Positions 32,498-42,051 of a DNA stretch of 64,000 nt are shown piece after piece. Location of the stretch: positions 2,542,001 through 2,606,000 of the forward strand of contig OZ252214.1 of assembly GCA_965248935.1 (NCBI GenBank), in the 5' to 3' direction. The notes beneath the pieces are model-generated. The model saw nothing but the letters and a program-made list of their open reading frames with translations. It was not told the origin of the DNA and made no database searches. The stretch comes from G032773895 sp965248935. Its GTDB lineage: Bacteria > Pseudomonadota > Gammaproteobacteria > Pseudomonadales > Cellvibrionaceae. A program made the translations under genes and the position numbers. How positions within the stretch are numbered: position 1 is the stretch's first letter; each line of letters begins with the position of its first letter.

Positions 32498-33232
32498 ATG
32501 AAAACAGTCCATATTGAACAACGGCGTGAAGTTATCCATAATTATTATGGTACGTCAGAACGTGCAGCCGTAGTTGTCCCCATTTTTCCTGATCAGCATG
32601 GTCAATGGCAGGTGCTATTAAGTACTCGCTCTAAAATAAATGGCTACAATGGAAAACCGATGAGCCATGCGGGTACGGTCTTATTATTTGGTGGCGCAAG
32701 CAACCCTGGGGAAACTTTGGAACAAGCTGCACTACGTGAGTTTATGGAAGAAACATCGCCATACGACAGTGATGGAAAAACACACAATGACTTTTTTACG
32801 GGTAAGCCCAATCGCGTATTAGCTGACAAAAAAGCGCCTAATTTACACAATATGCACGTGATAACAGAGTTGGGGCAATGGCTTGTAGAAGAAGGCGTTG
32901 ATGTTACGGGCTTTCTTATTGTTGTGCCGAACCTGGGTGATATTGCAACACTCGGCTTTGACCCGCGTGAGGTTGACGAAGTATTTTCGATACCCGCCCG
33001 CCACTTTTTTGAAACACCCTTTGAGCGACGTAATCGCAAATTATTGTGTCGAGGCAAAGGTCAAGCTCCATTTGCAGCGAACTTTGAATCCCCCCACTTG
33101 GATTACCCAGATGAAAAAAATAATACCCTGCGTGAAATTTGGGGTGCAGCGGGATATATGATCGAGAAAATGGTTGCCTATTATCAAGCGGACTGGCAAA
33201 AGTTCAGCACCGCAATGCGTGATATTTGTTAA
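32498..33232 (+). CDS. Nudix hydrolase-like protein
   Basis: 244 residues. The Nudix box is visible as 'GGASNPGETLEQAALREFMEET' spaced as GX5EX7REUXEE. 'FDPREVDEVFSIPARHF' further on recalls CoA-pyrophosphatase types. It hydrolyses a nucleoside-diphosphate-linked compound, possibly a nucleotide-bound pathway intermediate together with the kinase before it. Confidence 0.7.
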   Translation: MKTVHIEQRREVIHNYYGTSERAAVVVPIFPDQHGQWQVLLSTRSKINGYNGKPMSHAGTVLLFGGASNPGETLEQAALREFMEETSPYDSDGKTHNDFFTGKPNRVLADKKAPNLHNMHVITELGQWLVEEGVDVTGFLIVVPNLGDIATLGFDPREVDEVFSIPARHFFETPFERRNRKLLCRGKGQAPFAANFESPHLDYPDEKNNTLREIWGAAGYMIEKMVAYYQADWQKFSTAMRDIC

Positions 33233-33238
33233 CTGCCG

Positions 33239-34882
33239 ATGCACCCTACGGATTGGCAAAAGGCTGAATATCAGAACTTAGTAGAGCGCAGTTCTGCGGT
33301 TTTAAGTTTTATGCGTGATATTATGGATATCCCGCCAGTATCAATAGTTCAATCCCCAACCTTAAGCCAAATAATGCAGCGCCCCGTTTGGCTGCAAATG
33401 GAATGTTTAATGCCGTTTGGCGGCTCTGGAAAAGTACGGAGCATAGCGGGTATTAGTTGTGCGATTGCGGCAAAAGGTAAACAACAATTCCCCCAACAGG
33501 TGATTGAGCGTTCCCTTGTTTTTTACCAACAAATAAAAGATCGTCTCCCGCAATATACCAATGCATTAATCAACCGTAAAGCCTCCACTTTTGCCGCCTT
33601 ATCCTTAATGCTGGATGGTAAAACATTGGTTGCCGCATCGACTGGCAGCCACGCAAGAGCGGTTCTCGAATGGTCGCATTGGTTAAAACGCTGGCAAATA
33701 GCGGAAGTTGATATGGTTCTTTTTATTAGCGCCGATTGCAGCTCTGCCAAACTTGATGCATTTACATGCAGTGGTATACAAGTGGTTACGGGAGGTAATT
33801 TTACCGATATCACTGTAACGGCGCAGCGCTATGCAAAAGATAGGGCGAATCATATTTTTATTCCAACCGACCCGGAAGATCAAAACTCGGAGTTTGGCTT
33901 ATTTAATCGAAAGGATGGTATGGCGGGGTTTGCCACAGGAATAATAGAAACTCTGCAACACTCTGTCACTCAACATTCCGTCACTCAACCTAGCCTCGCC
34001 GCAGTCTATATTCCCACTTCAGGTGGAGCCACTTGGGCCGCGTGTAAGGCATGGTTGGCTGGTCAACCCCAGCTTGGCATCGCTTATGAAAACCTAATTG
34101 GTGCGGCAGACAGCAGTATTATGCCTGTTCAACAATCTCTGACCCGTGGTATTCGGCAAACCAATTGCCACGCCCTTACGGCTGCCGAACCAATTAATGG
34201 TCTCTTTCAAAAAGATATGAGTCCTTATGCATTTGACCTTATGCAAGGCTTAGTAAAACAGCCCGATAGAGAAATTCAAGGGGTTGAGTGGCCAGAGGTG
34301 CGTATAGCCCAGCAATTGGTATTACAGGATACTGGAATTATACCCGAGCCCGCAGGAGCAAGTGCTGTTGCAGCAGCGCTAATCCACTTTGCACAAAATA
34401 ACCCAGCTCGCTTTATGCAATCCTTCCAAGCCCTGTCAATTGATACGTTGAGCAACCGGGATATAGAGGCTATCTATACAGGTTATGCAGCGCAAATTAC
34501 AGACAGAGATACTCAACAAAATAGCACTAACAGTGCGATAGTAATAAATATCAGCGGAGCCTTTCAGCAACAGTCCGCTTATCGGTTGCGCGACATCACC
34601 GCTTATTGGGCTCAACACCACCATGAGCATCAGTTAAAGCCCACTGTTGAACAAGCATGTTACCTAGCTAGAAGCTGGCATTTTATTCGTCAACATAGCG
34701 ACTCTAAAACAGTATTAGCTGAAGTAACCAAGGCCCACAATAGCCTCTCAATACTGAGTGATTATTTACAGGCCGCTTATGACCTCACCCCACAGGATAA
34801 TCGCAACAATTTTCTGGCATTGCAGTTTGCCAACCAGTGTATGCAAGCGATAGATACGATATACCATGATCAAACAGCCTAA
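33239..34882 (+). CDS. Fold-type-II PLP enzyme (tryptophan-synthase-beta superfamily)
   Basis: 547 residues. 'ECLMPFGGSGKVRSIAG' near residue 57 carries the probable PLP lysine; 'STGSHARAVLEW' is the Asn/Ser loop and 'YIPTSGGATWAACKAWL' the phosphate loop. Relatives include threonine dehydratase, cysteine synthase and SbnA-type diaminopropionate synthases, which do beta-replacement or elimination on amino acids. The C-terminal ~130 residues are extra and unrecognised. It overlaps the next gene by 17 bases. Confidence 0.7.
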   Translation: MHPTDWQKAEYQNLVERSSAVLSFMRDIMDIPPVSIVQSPTLSQIMQRPVWLQMECLMPFGGSGKVRSIAGISCAIAAKGKQQFPQQVIERSLVFYQQIKDRLPQYTNALINRKASTFAALSLMLDGKTLVAASTGSHARAVLEWSHWLKRWQIAEVDMVLFISADCSSAKLDAFTCSGIQVVTGGNFTDITVTAQRYAKDRANHIFIPTDPEDQNSEFGLFNRKDGMAGFATGIIETLQHSVTQHSVTQPSLAAVYIPTSGGATWAACKAWLAGQPQLGIAYENLIGAADSSIMPVQQSLTRGIRQTNCHALTAAEPINGLFQKDMSPYAFDLMQGLVKQPDREIQGVEWPEVRIAQQLVLQDTGIIPEPAGASAVAAALIHFAQNNPARFMQSFQALSIDTLSNRDIEAIYTGYAAQITDRDTQQNSTNSAIVINISGAFQQQSAYRLRDITAYWAQHHHEHQLKPTVEQACYLARSWHFIRQHSDSKTVLAEVTKAHNSLSILSDYLQAAYDLTPQDNRNNFLALQFANQCMQAIDTIYHDQTA

Positions 34883-36206
34883 GCCCGGCCACTATCGCCT
34901 ACAAACACTGGCTTGCCGTCAGCAAGTGTCTGGCGACGCGGGTGTTTCGTTGTGGCAGTGGCTACAGGCCGAGAGAGAAAATGGGCACTTGTACACGGCA
35001 GAGCAACGCACTCATAGGGATGAATTATTCCGCACTGAATATAGCCGTCGCTTTTCCAGTCAAGCGCGCATTAATAAAGAGCGGGATATTTTAATTAAAA
35101 AAGCGCTGCGGGAAAGCCACCCAAGCAACAGCTTATTTGCCGAAGGTGAGGGGCAGGTATTCCCTTGGCAAAATCAATTTGCGGATCATCATCATTGCCT
35201 AGGTAAGCTAGCCATTCAATTTGCCGAAATACCTGAGGGTGAAGAACAGTTGCAACCGTGGCACCAGCTAACATCCCGTTCACTCGCCAACCGCTTTCCA
35301 AGAATTATATGTTACCCCGCTTCCTGGGGGGTGCAAACGGGCCAACATCCTAACGGCCAATACCAAAACAAGCCAATTGATTACTTTCAATTTGCACCCA
35401 CATATTTGCGTATTTGCTCAAAAAACCTCAGAGCGATTTTACCCTATAGCAACTTACCGCCTGTGATATCCGCAGTCTTTCCGGCACTCAATGAGGCAGA
35501 ACGTAAACTGACGGAATATGCATTTGCAGAAGACAATACATTTTGCCACCCCTACCTACAGGAGAGTACCCGGCAACTGTACCTGCCAATGCTACTTGAC
35601 CAGCAGCAACAGCCGCGCTCGGAGGCCGATATTATACAGCGCTTTTCCGGCACACTGCTTTACGGCTTTAGTTACGGCGCTTGTATTATTTTTCAACAAA
35701 TTGCCTACCTAAAAAAACTTATGGTGCAGCATGGATTTTTGTCTAGTTTTATCGACTACGCCTGTTCGCACCTTTTACTTATCCTAATTGCGCCAAATGT
35801 GGATATAGATTTGCAGCCCAGTTGCCCAAAACTGGTTGCGCGTTCGCCATTAGATGCCATTGTCAGTGGGCACCCGCAGCTTGGCTATTTAAGTTGTGTG
35901 CAGCGTGATCAGTCTGCCACTGGGTTTTCTACCGATACATTGAGCAAATTAGCCAAAGGGCAGTTTGAACAAATCCAATACAACCACAACGCCATACTTA
36001 TTGGCGACCACTGTTTGCAATTTAACTATGCCTTACCGGGCATAGTGCAATACGATCATAACGGGCAAGCACTTGACCCTTTCTTGGCCGGTAAATGTGG
36101 CCACGATGTCAAACCCTATATTGATTTGCTACGCGACAATACACTTTTTAAAAACTGCTGTAGCACCTGGCTTGAAGGCCGCTTTTTTATCCATTCTGAA
36201 AGGTAA
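34866..36206 (+). CDS. Unknown protein of the small-molecule operon
   Basis: 446 residues, not recognised. Soluble; rich in Gln and His. 'YGFSYGACIIFQQIAY' near residue 262 has a G-x-S-x-G look but there is no clear hydrolase context. Overlap with the gene before and six bases to the gene after show it is part of the operon. A new enzyme family is possible. Confidence 0.6.
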   Translation: MIKQPKPGHYRLQTLACRQQVSGDAGVSLWQWLQAERENGHLYTAEQRTHRDELFRTEYSRRFSSQARINKERDILIKKALRESHPSNSLFAEGEGQVFPWQNQFADHHHCLGKLAIQFAEIPEGEEQLQPWHQLTSRSLANRFPRIICYPASWGVQTGQHPNGQYQNKPIDYFQFAPTYLRICSKNLRAILPYSNLPPVISAVFPALNEAERKLTEYAFAEDNTFCHPYLQESTRQLYLPMLLDQQQQPRSEADIIQRFSGTLLYGFSYGACIIFQQIAYLKKLMVQHGFLSSFIDYACSHLLLILIAPNVDIDLQPSCPKLVARSPLDAIVSGHPQLGYLSCVQRDQSATGFSTDTLSKLAKGQFEQIQYNHNAILIGDHCLQFNYALPGIVQYDHNGQALDPFLAGKCGHDVKPYIDLLRDNTLFKNCCSTWLEGRFFIHSER

Positions 36207-36211
36207 ACACT

Positions 36212-37882
36212 ATGACTTGCTATGCGTATATAGGATGTGGTTTAACTGGTACCACCTTGTTTTGGCAGCATATTAAAGCACTTGCCGAACAGTCACTTGC
36301 CCAACCACCACTTACCCAACAACATAGGGTTTCACCGGATAAGGTGAAAATCTATATTATTGAAAAGTCAGGCCACTTTGGCCCTGGGTTACCTTATGGG
36401 CAAGCGGTTCAAGATTGTCATTTAGTCAATATGGAAGCGTGCAGCGCCTCCATTTCGCCTGAGGATGACATGGACTTTGTTAATTGGATGCAAGAAAATG
36501 CAGACCATCTTAAGCAACAATACGGCGATATTGACCTGTCTTACCGCAGCTTTCCACCTAGGAAAGTCGTTGGTGAGTATTTGTCTGAGCGTTTTGCTGA
36601 TGCATTAAAGTCCGCGAACCACATGGGTATTAAAGTAGACCTGATCTGCCACGAAGTCGTGGATTTAATTTGGTCGGGTAAACATGCCTCAATTATTTTT
36701 AACGATAGCCCGCCAATTAATGCCGACCAAGTAGTGCTCACTACCGGGCATTGGCAAAGCGCTGCATACCCGGAGTGCCTTACCCTGGGTAAGGATTTAC
36801 AACGTCGGGGAGTGGGTGGTTATTTTCACCCTTGGCCATCGGACAAACTGCAAACCGCTATTCCTGAAGATGGAAAAGTCGCCGTGATGGGTGCTTCCAC
36901 AAGCGCAATTGATGTTGCCTATACGCTCTTTGATACACAGAGGACTGACCGCGACACACAGCGACAGGTTTATTTTCATTCGCGCACTGGGCGGCTACCC
37001 AAGGTCAAATCAATACGCCACCCCACAGAGCACAAAGCCCCCATACTCAGCAAACAGGATATTGCTGTATTAACCAACAATGGAGGCAAAATGGCGTGCT
37101 ACCAACAAATGGTAGAGCTATTTAACCAGCGAATGACTCTGTTATTTAAACAAGCATCGGATGCCGATAAACCGGAGATGGACAACTGCGATTTTTCGCC
37201 GAAGAATTTTTTCTCAAGTGCAACAAATTGGATGACTGAAGCCGCACAACATACTCTTGAACAAGACCTGGATTATGCTACCCAAACACCCAATTGGTGG
37301 AACGATTTACATTTTTCCCTGCGCGATAGTTACAGTGCATTGGCACGCTTGTACCCTCATTTCAGTGATAAAGATAAAAGACGTTTTGACCGGGAATTTT
37401 ATCGCCCTTTTACAACCCATGTCGCAGCCATTCCCCGCGATTCGGCACTTAGATTAAAGCGGCTTTTAGGCAGTGGGCAGATAAACGTTGTCGGTGGTTT
37501 ATCGCAGGTGGAAGCTGATTTTGAAAACCAGCAATTTGTACTTCATAGTCAATTGCCAAACGGTGCAATAAGAACCGATCACTACACTTATCTGGTCGAT
37601 GCCACTGGGCAAAATCGTGATTGCGCAACCGCGTCTCGCTTATACAAAAACTTATTAAAACGCGAATTAATCAGCCCACACCCTGCTGGTGGCATTCAGG
37701 TGGAATACGATAGCTCTGAAGTGATTACCGGCAATGGTATTAAGACGGGTTTTTTATACGCAATTGGCGCCATGACCTTAGGCGAAAGAATTGGTTCCAG
37801 CGCGATTGTTGCCAGTGCCAAATTTGCCTCTAGACTGGTTTGCCATTTTATGCAAAAAGACAATATACAAACACATTATTAA
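36212..37882 (+). CDS. FAD/NAD(P)-binding oxidoreductase
   Basis: 556 residues. 'YIGCGLTGTTLFW' is a variant dinucleotide-binding start, 'YIIEKSGHFGPGLPYG' the next conserved block, 'VAVMGASTSAIDVAY' a second nucleotide site near residue 225 and 'YLVDATGQNRDC' a third near 465. This is the FAD-NAD(P)-binding family related to N-hydroxylases, so oxidation of an amine of the pathway (for instance diaminobutyrate) is a reasonable guess. Confidence 0.7.
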   Translation: MTCYAYIGCGLTGTTLFWQHIKALAEQSLAQPPLTQQHRVSPDKVKIYIIEKSGHFGPGLPYGQAVQDCHLVNMEACSASISPEDDMDFVNWMQENADHLKQQYGDIDLSYRSFPPRKVVGEYLSERFADALKSANHMGIKVDLICHEVVDLIWSGKHASIIFNDSPPINADQVVLTTGHWQSAAYPECLTLGKDLQRRGVGGYFHPWPSDKLQTAIPEDGKVAVMGASTSAIDVAYTLFDTQRTDRDTQRQVYFHSRTGRLPKVKSIRHPTEHKAPILSKQDIAVLTNNGGKMACYQQMVELFNQRMTLLFKQASDADKPEMDNCDFSPKNFFSSATNWMTEAAQHTLEQDLDYATQTPNWWNDLHFSLRDSYSALARLYPHFSDKDKRRFDREFYRPFTTHVAAIPRDSALRLKRLLGSGQINVVGGLSQVEADFENQQFVLHSQLPNGAIRTDHYTYLVDATGQNRDCATASRLYKNLLKRELISPHPAGGIQVEYDSSEVITGNGIKTGFLYAIGAMTLGERIGSSAIVASAKFASRLVCHFMQKDNIQTHY

Positions 37883-37905
37883 CGTGCCAAGGGAAAGAAT
37901 TATTT

Positions 37906-38973
37906 ATGTGCTTAGCGATTATTTATCATGATCGAACCGACCCCTATCCGTTGCGCGTTATGGAAACCAGGGATGAAAATATTCGGCGCTTATCCGGTGC
38001 AAGAGCGGCCCAAGCAATAAGCGGCGATATAAATAAAATAGAATCCTTCTGTCACCATTGGAAGCAGATATCCGCACTCGAACCGCTCTTTTCCGTGCAT
38101 GATAACCGCCAAACGTTAATTGACGCGCAAATAGTAGGAGGGTTGGATAAGCACGGCGGTACCTGGGTCGCACTGAGTCAAACCAATAAAATCTACTCAA
38201 AACTGCTGATAGGAACCTTTGCAAACGGCACCTTTGGAGAAAACTCAACACCAGAATTACAACGTCAACGGGAGGCCGCCGGATATGCCAAGCGAGGCGG
38301 GCTTTGCCTGGACGCCGTTTCTTTTCGGTCAGCGGCAGAAACCGCAGAAAAAATGCCACACCTACTCGCCAAACGACTTAAAAAAACAGGCGAGTTACTC
38401 CTGCCAAATTATATTGTAGTGATGGATATTAACGACGCATTTATTCTGACAATGGATGATACTGGTGAACAAACTGTTATCGAAATACCGCAGCAAGAAT
38501 TAACCATGTTATCCATTCGCGGTATTAATGCCCCCGACTCGGTTGTCACCAGTAAATTTTTAGAACCGCTGAGAAAGGCAGAATTACCCCAGCCCTTTGT
38601 GCCCAACGGCTGGGACTCTTGGGTGAAAATGGCGTCTATCCAAGCTCAATTTAATCACGATTGGGCCGTCGAAAATGCATTTGCGTATAACCACCCCAAC
38701 TGGCGTTCACATAAATATTCAATTATTCAACCGCCTTATTTTAATACCGATGACGAACGTTTTCACCGTGCCGCCACCGCCCAAAACAGCCAAGCAGACG
38801 ATGTGATTGAATGGACTTCCTCATCCACCTGTGTAGCGGCTGATCGCGATAATAATTTTATATTCCTTTATAACGAACGCGCTCTAGAAAAAAACCAACC
38901 TCTTATTAATCATTTACAACAAGGCAATTTTCCCGCGTGTACTAAGGATTATCATCGCGTTGAGCTTAAATAG
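37906..38973 (+). CDS. NRDE-family protein (TANGO2-like)
   Basis: 355 residues from the ATG at 37906 (AAGGGAAAG upstream); the frame is open earlier but overlaps the previous gene. It starts 'MCLAIIYH' with 'METRDENIRR' near residue 24, matching the 'MC' and N-R-D-E signature of the family. The Cys at position 2 could act as an N-terminal nucleophile after Met removal. Last gene of the operon; role not known, possibly amide hydrolysis. Confidence 0.7.
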   Translation: MCLAIIYHDRTDPYPLRVMETRDENIRRLSGARAAQAISGDINKIESFCHHWKQISALEPLFSVHDNRQTLIDAQIVGGLDKHGGTWVALSQTNKIYSKLLIGTFANGTFGENSTPELQRQREAAGYAKRGGLCLDAVSFRSAAETAEKMPHLLAKRLKKTGELLLPNYIVVMDINDAFILTMDDTGEQTVIEIPQQELTMLSIRGINAPDSVVTSKFLEPLRKAELPQPFVPNGWDSWVKMASIQAQFNHDWAVENAFAYNHPNWRSHKYSIIQPPYFNTDDERFHRAATAQNSQADDVIEWTSSSTCVAADRDNNFIFLYNERALEKNQPLINHLQQGNFPACTKDYHRVELK

Positions 38974-39228
38974 CTAAATTTAAGATTAATTTTATTTTAT
39001 TTGAAGATAAGCGCTTTGTTGATTTGGAAAAGGTGCTTATTGTTTTCGCGCGACGGTTATAATCCCAAGATTTTTAGATAGAACCGTAGGTTGGAAAAGC
39101 CGTAGGCGCCTTCCGACGTTTGCCGTGTAAAGAATATGATATTGTTGGATTTTCGTTTGTTTTTATAATGGGGTCGATTGGATTAGGTTGTAATACTTTT
39201 TTGTCATTTTATAGTTCCTTTACAAAAG

Positions 39229-39801
39229 TTAAATAAAAAACATGAAATTACGGACTGCATAAAGGTTACGTTTTTCAAATGCCTGGCAAAGATCTTCATC
39301 TTCAAGCAGCCTTTCGCTTTGCAAGTACAGTGGTTCTTCTAGCCCTGAAACATTTTGACACCAATTGGCCGGTGCCTGGTTTCCGTTGTGAGGGGGAGAA
39401 TTAAGTACTTCGCATAGGTGTTCAATAATACTGGCTTTAACGGCTAAGCGTATTGGGTCTTGGTCTTGTGGTTTGGGAACTAAGGAGCATGTATGCTCTT
39501 CCCTATACCAGTCTAAAATAAGGTCAGAAAACTCGATCTCGTTCCCAGAAATAAGGTGGGTCGTCATACTCTCAAGGAGAGCTGAAGAGCGGTTTTGCCT
39601 TTGAAGCAGTTCCTCGTAGCTTTCTTTGATAATTTCTGGGTGACGTATTGCTATATTTATCAGTGCCCTGGCTGAACCAGAAGGAGATCTTCGCCCTTGT
39701 TCCCACTCTTGGAGGGTTCGTGGAGAAATCTGTAAAGCCTGAGCGAATTTAGTTTGAGACAGCCCTGATTTTGATCTTGCCTCACCTATAGAGTTGGGCA
39801 T
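39229..39801 (-). CDS. XRE-family regulator (HigA-like N-terminus)
   Basis: 190 residues from 'MPNSIGEAR' (GAAGGG upstream). Residues 3-55 are a helix-turn-helix ('SGLSQTKFAQALQISPRTLQEWEQGRRSPSG'), close to HigA antitoxins. The C-terminal 120 residues are an unrecognised soluble domain. No intact toxin is beside it. It may regulate the operon that ends upstream or be the remains of a toxin-antitoxin locus. Confidence 0.65.
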   Translation of the reverse strand: MPNSIGEARSKSGLSQTKFAQALQISPRTLQEWEQGRRSPSGSARALINIAIRHPEIIKESYEELLQRQNRSSALLESMTTHLISGNEIEFSDLILDWYREEHTCSLVPKPQDQDPIRLAVKASIIEHLCEVLNSPPHNGNQAPANWCQNVSGLEEPLYLQSERLLEDEDLCQAFEKRNLYAVRNFMFFI

Positions 39802-40048
39802 AACGGGAACCCTTCTTTTTAATTGATAGGTGTGGTTGTACGTCATTGACGTATAGAGATGAAAAGAAAATCTGTTAAATTTGTATGTGCTTCACAAGAC
39901 GTTTATTTGGTTTATGATACGAGTATATTGCCGAAATCAGCAAAATGGTCTGAGTTGACTACATCCTGACTACATAACTGTGTAAAAGCATGTGATTAGT
40001 GTGGCGCAAAAGCGCCTAATACATTGAAAATAAACACATTTTACCACT

Positions 40049-40231
40049 TTGTGGCACAGTAAAACGGGTTCGGCTAATTCCTCTCTTCGCCCTATGTATG
40101 ACATGCCTCGGTGGGGAGTAAGTATTTTTCTTATGGAAGCTTTAGCGGGCTTCCAACAAAAACTGGCCGAACTAGAAAAAGCCGAAGATGAATTGGAAGC
40201 TTCACTGACCAAGGAAGGGTTTGAAATATGA
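40049..40231 (+). pseudogene. C-terminal remnant, possibly of a type I restriction-modification subunit
   Basis: The last 30 codons ('EALAGFQQKLAELEKAEDELEASL') form a coiled coil like those ending HsdM or HsdS proteins. The front is missing. The stop overlaps the rhuM ATG as ATGA; rhuM genes are common within type I restriction loci. Confidence 0.35.
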
Positions 40232-40782
40232 ATAAAGAATGGGAAGAAGATAATAACTTGAACGAAGCGAATAACACCTCACAGTTCATCCTTTACCAAA
40301 GTGAGGACGGTCAAACTAGGTTGGATGTTCGCTTTATGGGTGAAACCGTATGGCTAACGCAAGCCTTAATGGCTGACCTGTTTCAAACCTCCAGCGACAA
40401 CATTAGCCTGCACTTGAAAAATATCTACGCCGAGGGTGAGCTGGAACAAAATGCAACCACCGAGGATTTCTCAGTAGTTCGCCAAGAGGGCGCTAGGCAG
40501 GTAAAACGGGCCATCAAACACTACAATTTGGATTCCATTATCTCCGTGGGTTACCGAGTGCAAAGCCGCACCGCAACTCGCTTTCGCCAATGGGCGACCC
40601 AACACTTACGCGAATACATCGTCAAAGGCTTTGTATTGGACGATGAGCGTCTGAAAACCCCGGATCAACCCTTCGACTATTTCGAAGAACTCACCCGGCG
40701 CATTCAGGATATCCGCACCAGCGAAAAGCGTTTTTACCAAAAAATTACCGATATCTACTATCGCCCTAAGCGGACGCACTAG
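40228..40782 (+). CDS. rhuM: RhuM-family protein, C-terminally truncated
   Basis: 184 residues, against about 330 for full RhuM. The family core is clear: 'VWLTQALMADLFQTSSDNISLHLKNIY' and 'QVKRAIKHYNLDSIISVGYRVQS', then 'RFRQWATQHLREYIVKGFVLDDERL'. It ends in 'DIYYRPKRTH', where the normal C-terminal domain is lost. The function of RhuM is not settled; it is often found in restriction islands. Confidence 0.7.
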   Translation: MNKEWEEDNNLNEANNTSQFILYQSEDGQTRLDVRFMGETVWLTQALMADLFQTSSDNISLHLKNIYAEGELEQNATTEDFSVVRQEGARQVKRAIKHYNLDSIISVGYRVQSRTATRFRQWATQHLREYIVKGFVLDDERLKTPDQPFDYFEELTRRIQDIRTSEKRFYQKITDIYYRPKRTH

Positions 40783-40825
40783 GCTATCTTGATACAGTCT
40801 TCAACCGGCTGAAGCGGGCATCTCC

Positions 40826-41752
40826 TCACCACTTACTTAATTCAATACTCAGCTTCCCAATAGACACAAACACTGACAAAAGAGATCCTATAAGAGTAAA
40901 TGGAATAAATCGGCTTTCTGGTGACTCAACAGCCCTATTAAGATAATGGAGCCCCAGCCCCTTACTTAAAGTGAGAAATATTTTAGTAGTATATAAAGTC
41001 AATAAAAACAGAAGCACAGAGATCGTAGGAACAAAAGCGGTAAATGAGAACGCATAGTATGTATAAGGCATAAAAGCATTAGTATTAGGCAGACTCATAA
41101 TATCTGCTCGGTCGTCCTTGAATAACTCTGGCAAAGCCTCAAGATGGAAGTCAGTGACATTCAATAACCCAGGGTATTCACACACTATATTTATTTCTCT
41201 TAAACACTGAAGATATATAGATAGATAGCAAATAACATCGAGCATGAAAATTGCCAAAAAGAATGAGAATGTCGCATCCACCAGAATAAATATTGGCGCC
41301 AAGAAGCTATTTGCGTTTGATATTTTTCGAATGTGAAATCTGGTTACTGTGAATGATGCCGAATCGAAAACAGAGTTAATTAGGACTGCAACTAAAAGGT
41401 ATGGCAGTAAGTATCCTTGCTTAACAATACGCTCATAACCGACGGTATATTCTGTGTTATATTTATCTAATTCTGCTCCTACGTAAAACGATACTATAGT
41501 TAAGATGGAACTAAAGACGAAAGCAAACAATATGAAACCAATTACGTTGCTTTTCGCGAACATCAACCTATTCAAAAAATCTGATATAACCTGCGCCGCC
41601 AATTTGTGCATGTCCGGTATTTTAGTTTCTTCGATTTTCAAAAAAATAGCAATATAAAGCAAATACATCTTCTCCTTTTGCTCCTTTGACATCCAGAGAT
41701 CCAGAAAAGCGCAGATGGAAATTATCACTATAAGCGTAGATATAAACACCAT
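40826..41752 (-). CDS. Polytopic membrane protein, unknown
   Basis: 308 residues with about six or seven hydrophobic segments (near 2-20, 70-95, 105-125, 145-170, 225-250, 285-305). No family recognised. A DNA gap of about 150 bp and a small ORF lie between it and the next minus-strand membrane gene, so the three may be one unit. Confidence 0.6.
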   Translation of the reverse strand: MVFISTLIVIISICAFLDLWMSKEQKEKMYLLYIAIFLKIEETKIPDMHKLAAQVISDFLNRLMFAKSNVIGFILFAFVFSSILTIVSFYVGAELDKYNTEYTVGYERIVKQGYLLPYLLVAVLINSVFDSASFTVTRFHIRKISNANSFLAPIFILVDATFSFFLAIFMLDVICYLSIYLQCLREINIVCEYPGLLNVTDFHLEALPELFKDDRADIMSLPNTNAFMPYTYYAFSFTAFVPTISVLLFLLTLYTTKIFLTLSKGLGLHYLNRAVESPESRFIPFTLIGSLLSVFVSIGKLSIELSKW

Positions 41753-41899
41753 AATATATTCTCACCTTCGGCTAAAATTAGACATTCAGATTTGTTAACG
41801 AAATCGCAAAACATCTTCACCACTATATTCTGTTTAAAAACACAAATTAGTACAGGTTTATTCAAATTTTCGCCTAGTGTCTTAGATCAAGGGGTCAGA

Positions 41900-42040
41900 T
41901 TACTTGACTTGAAGCAGATACTCGAATGTCTCCTTCGTGGAAACACCAGCCACTAAGGTCCAACCTATACTTCTCTCAAAACCAATTGGCATATAGCTTG
42001 ATTCAAAATCAAACACGCTGATCACTCTATAAAGAATCAC
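41900..42040 (-). CDS. Small ORF downstream of the 427-residue membrane protein
   Basis: 46 residues from a GTG at 42040 that sits in a GGAGGAGGTG context just after the previous stop. Reads 'VISVFDFESSYMPIGF' and 'GWTLVAGVSTKETFEYLL'. Not recognised. The strong purine-rich site argues for translation, though an alternative start further in is possible. Confidence 0.35.
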   Translation of the reverse strand: MILYRVISVFDFESSYMPIGFERSIGWTLVAGVSTKETFEYLLQVK

Positions 42041-42051
42041 CTCCTCCGACT

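Noticed and set aside
39859..39969. 36-codon ORF divergent from the XRE regulator, possible toxin remnant
   Set aside because: Short, no recognisable RelE/HigB pattern; kept only as a note.
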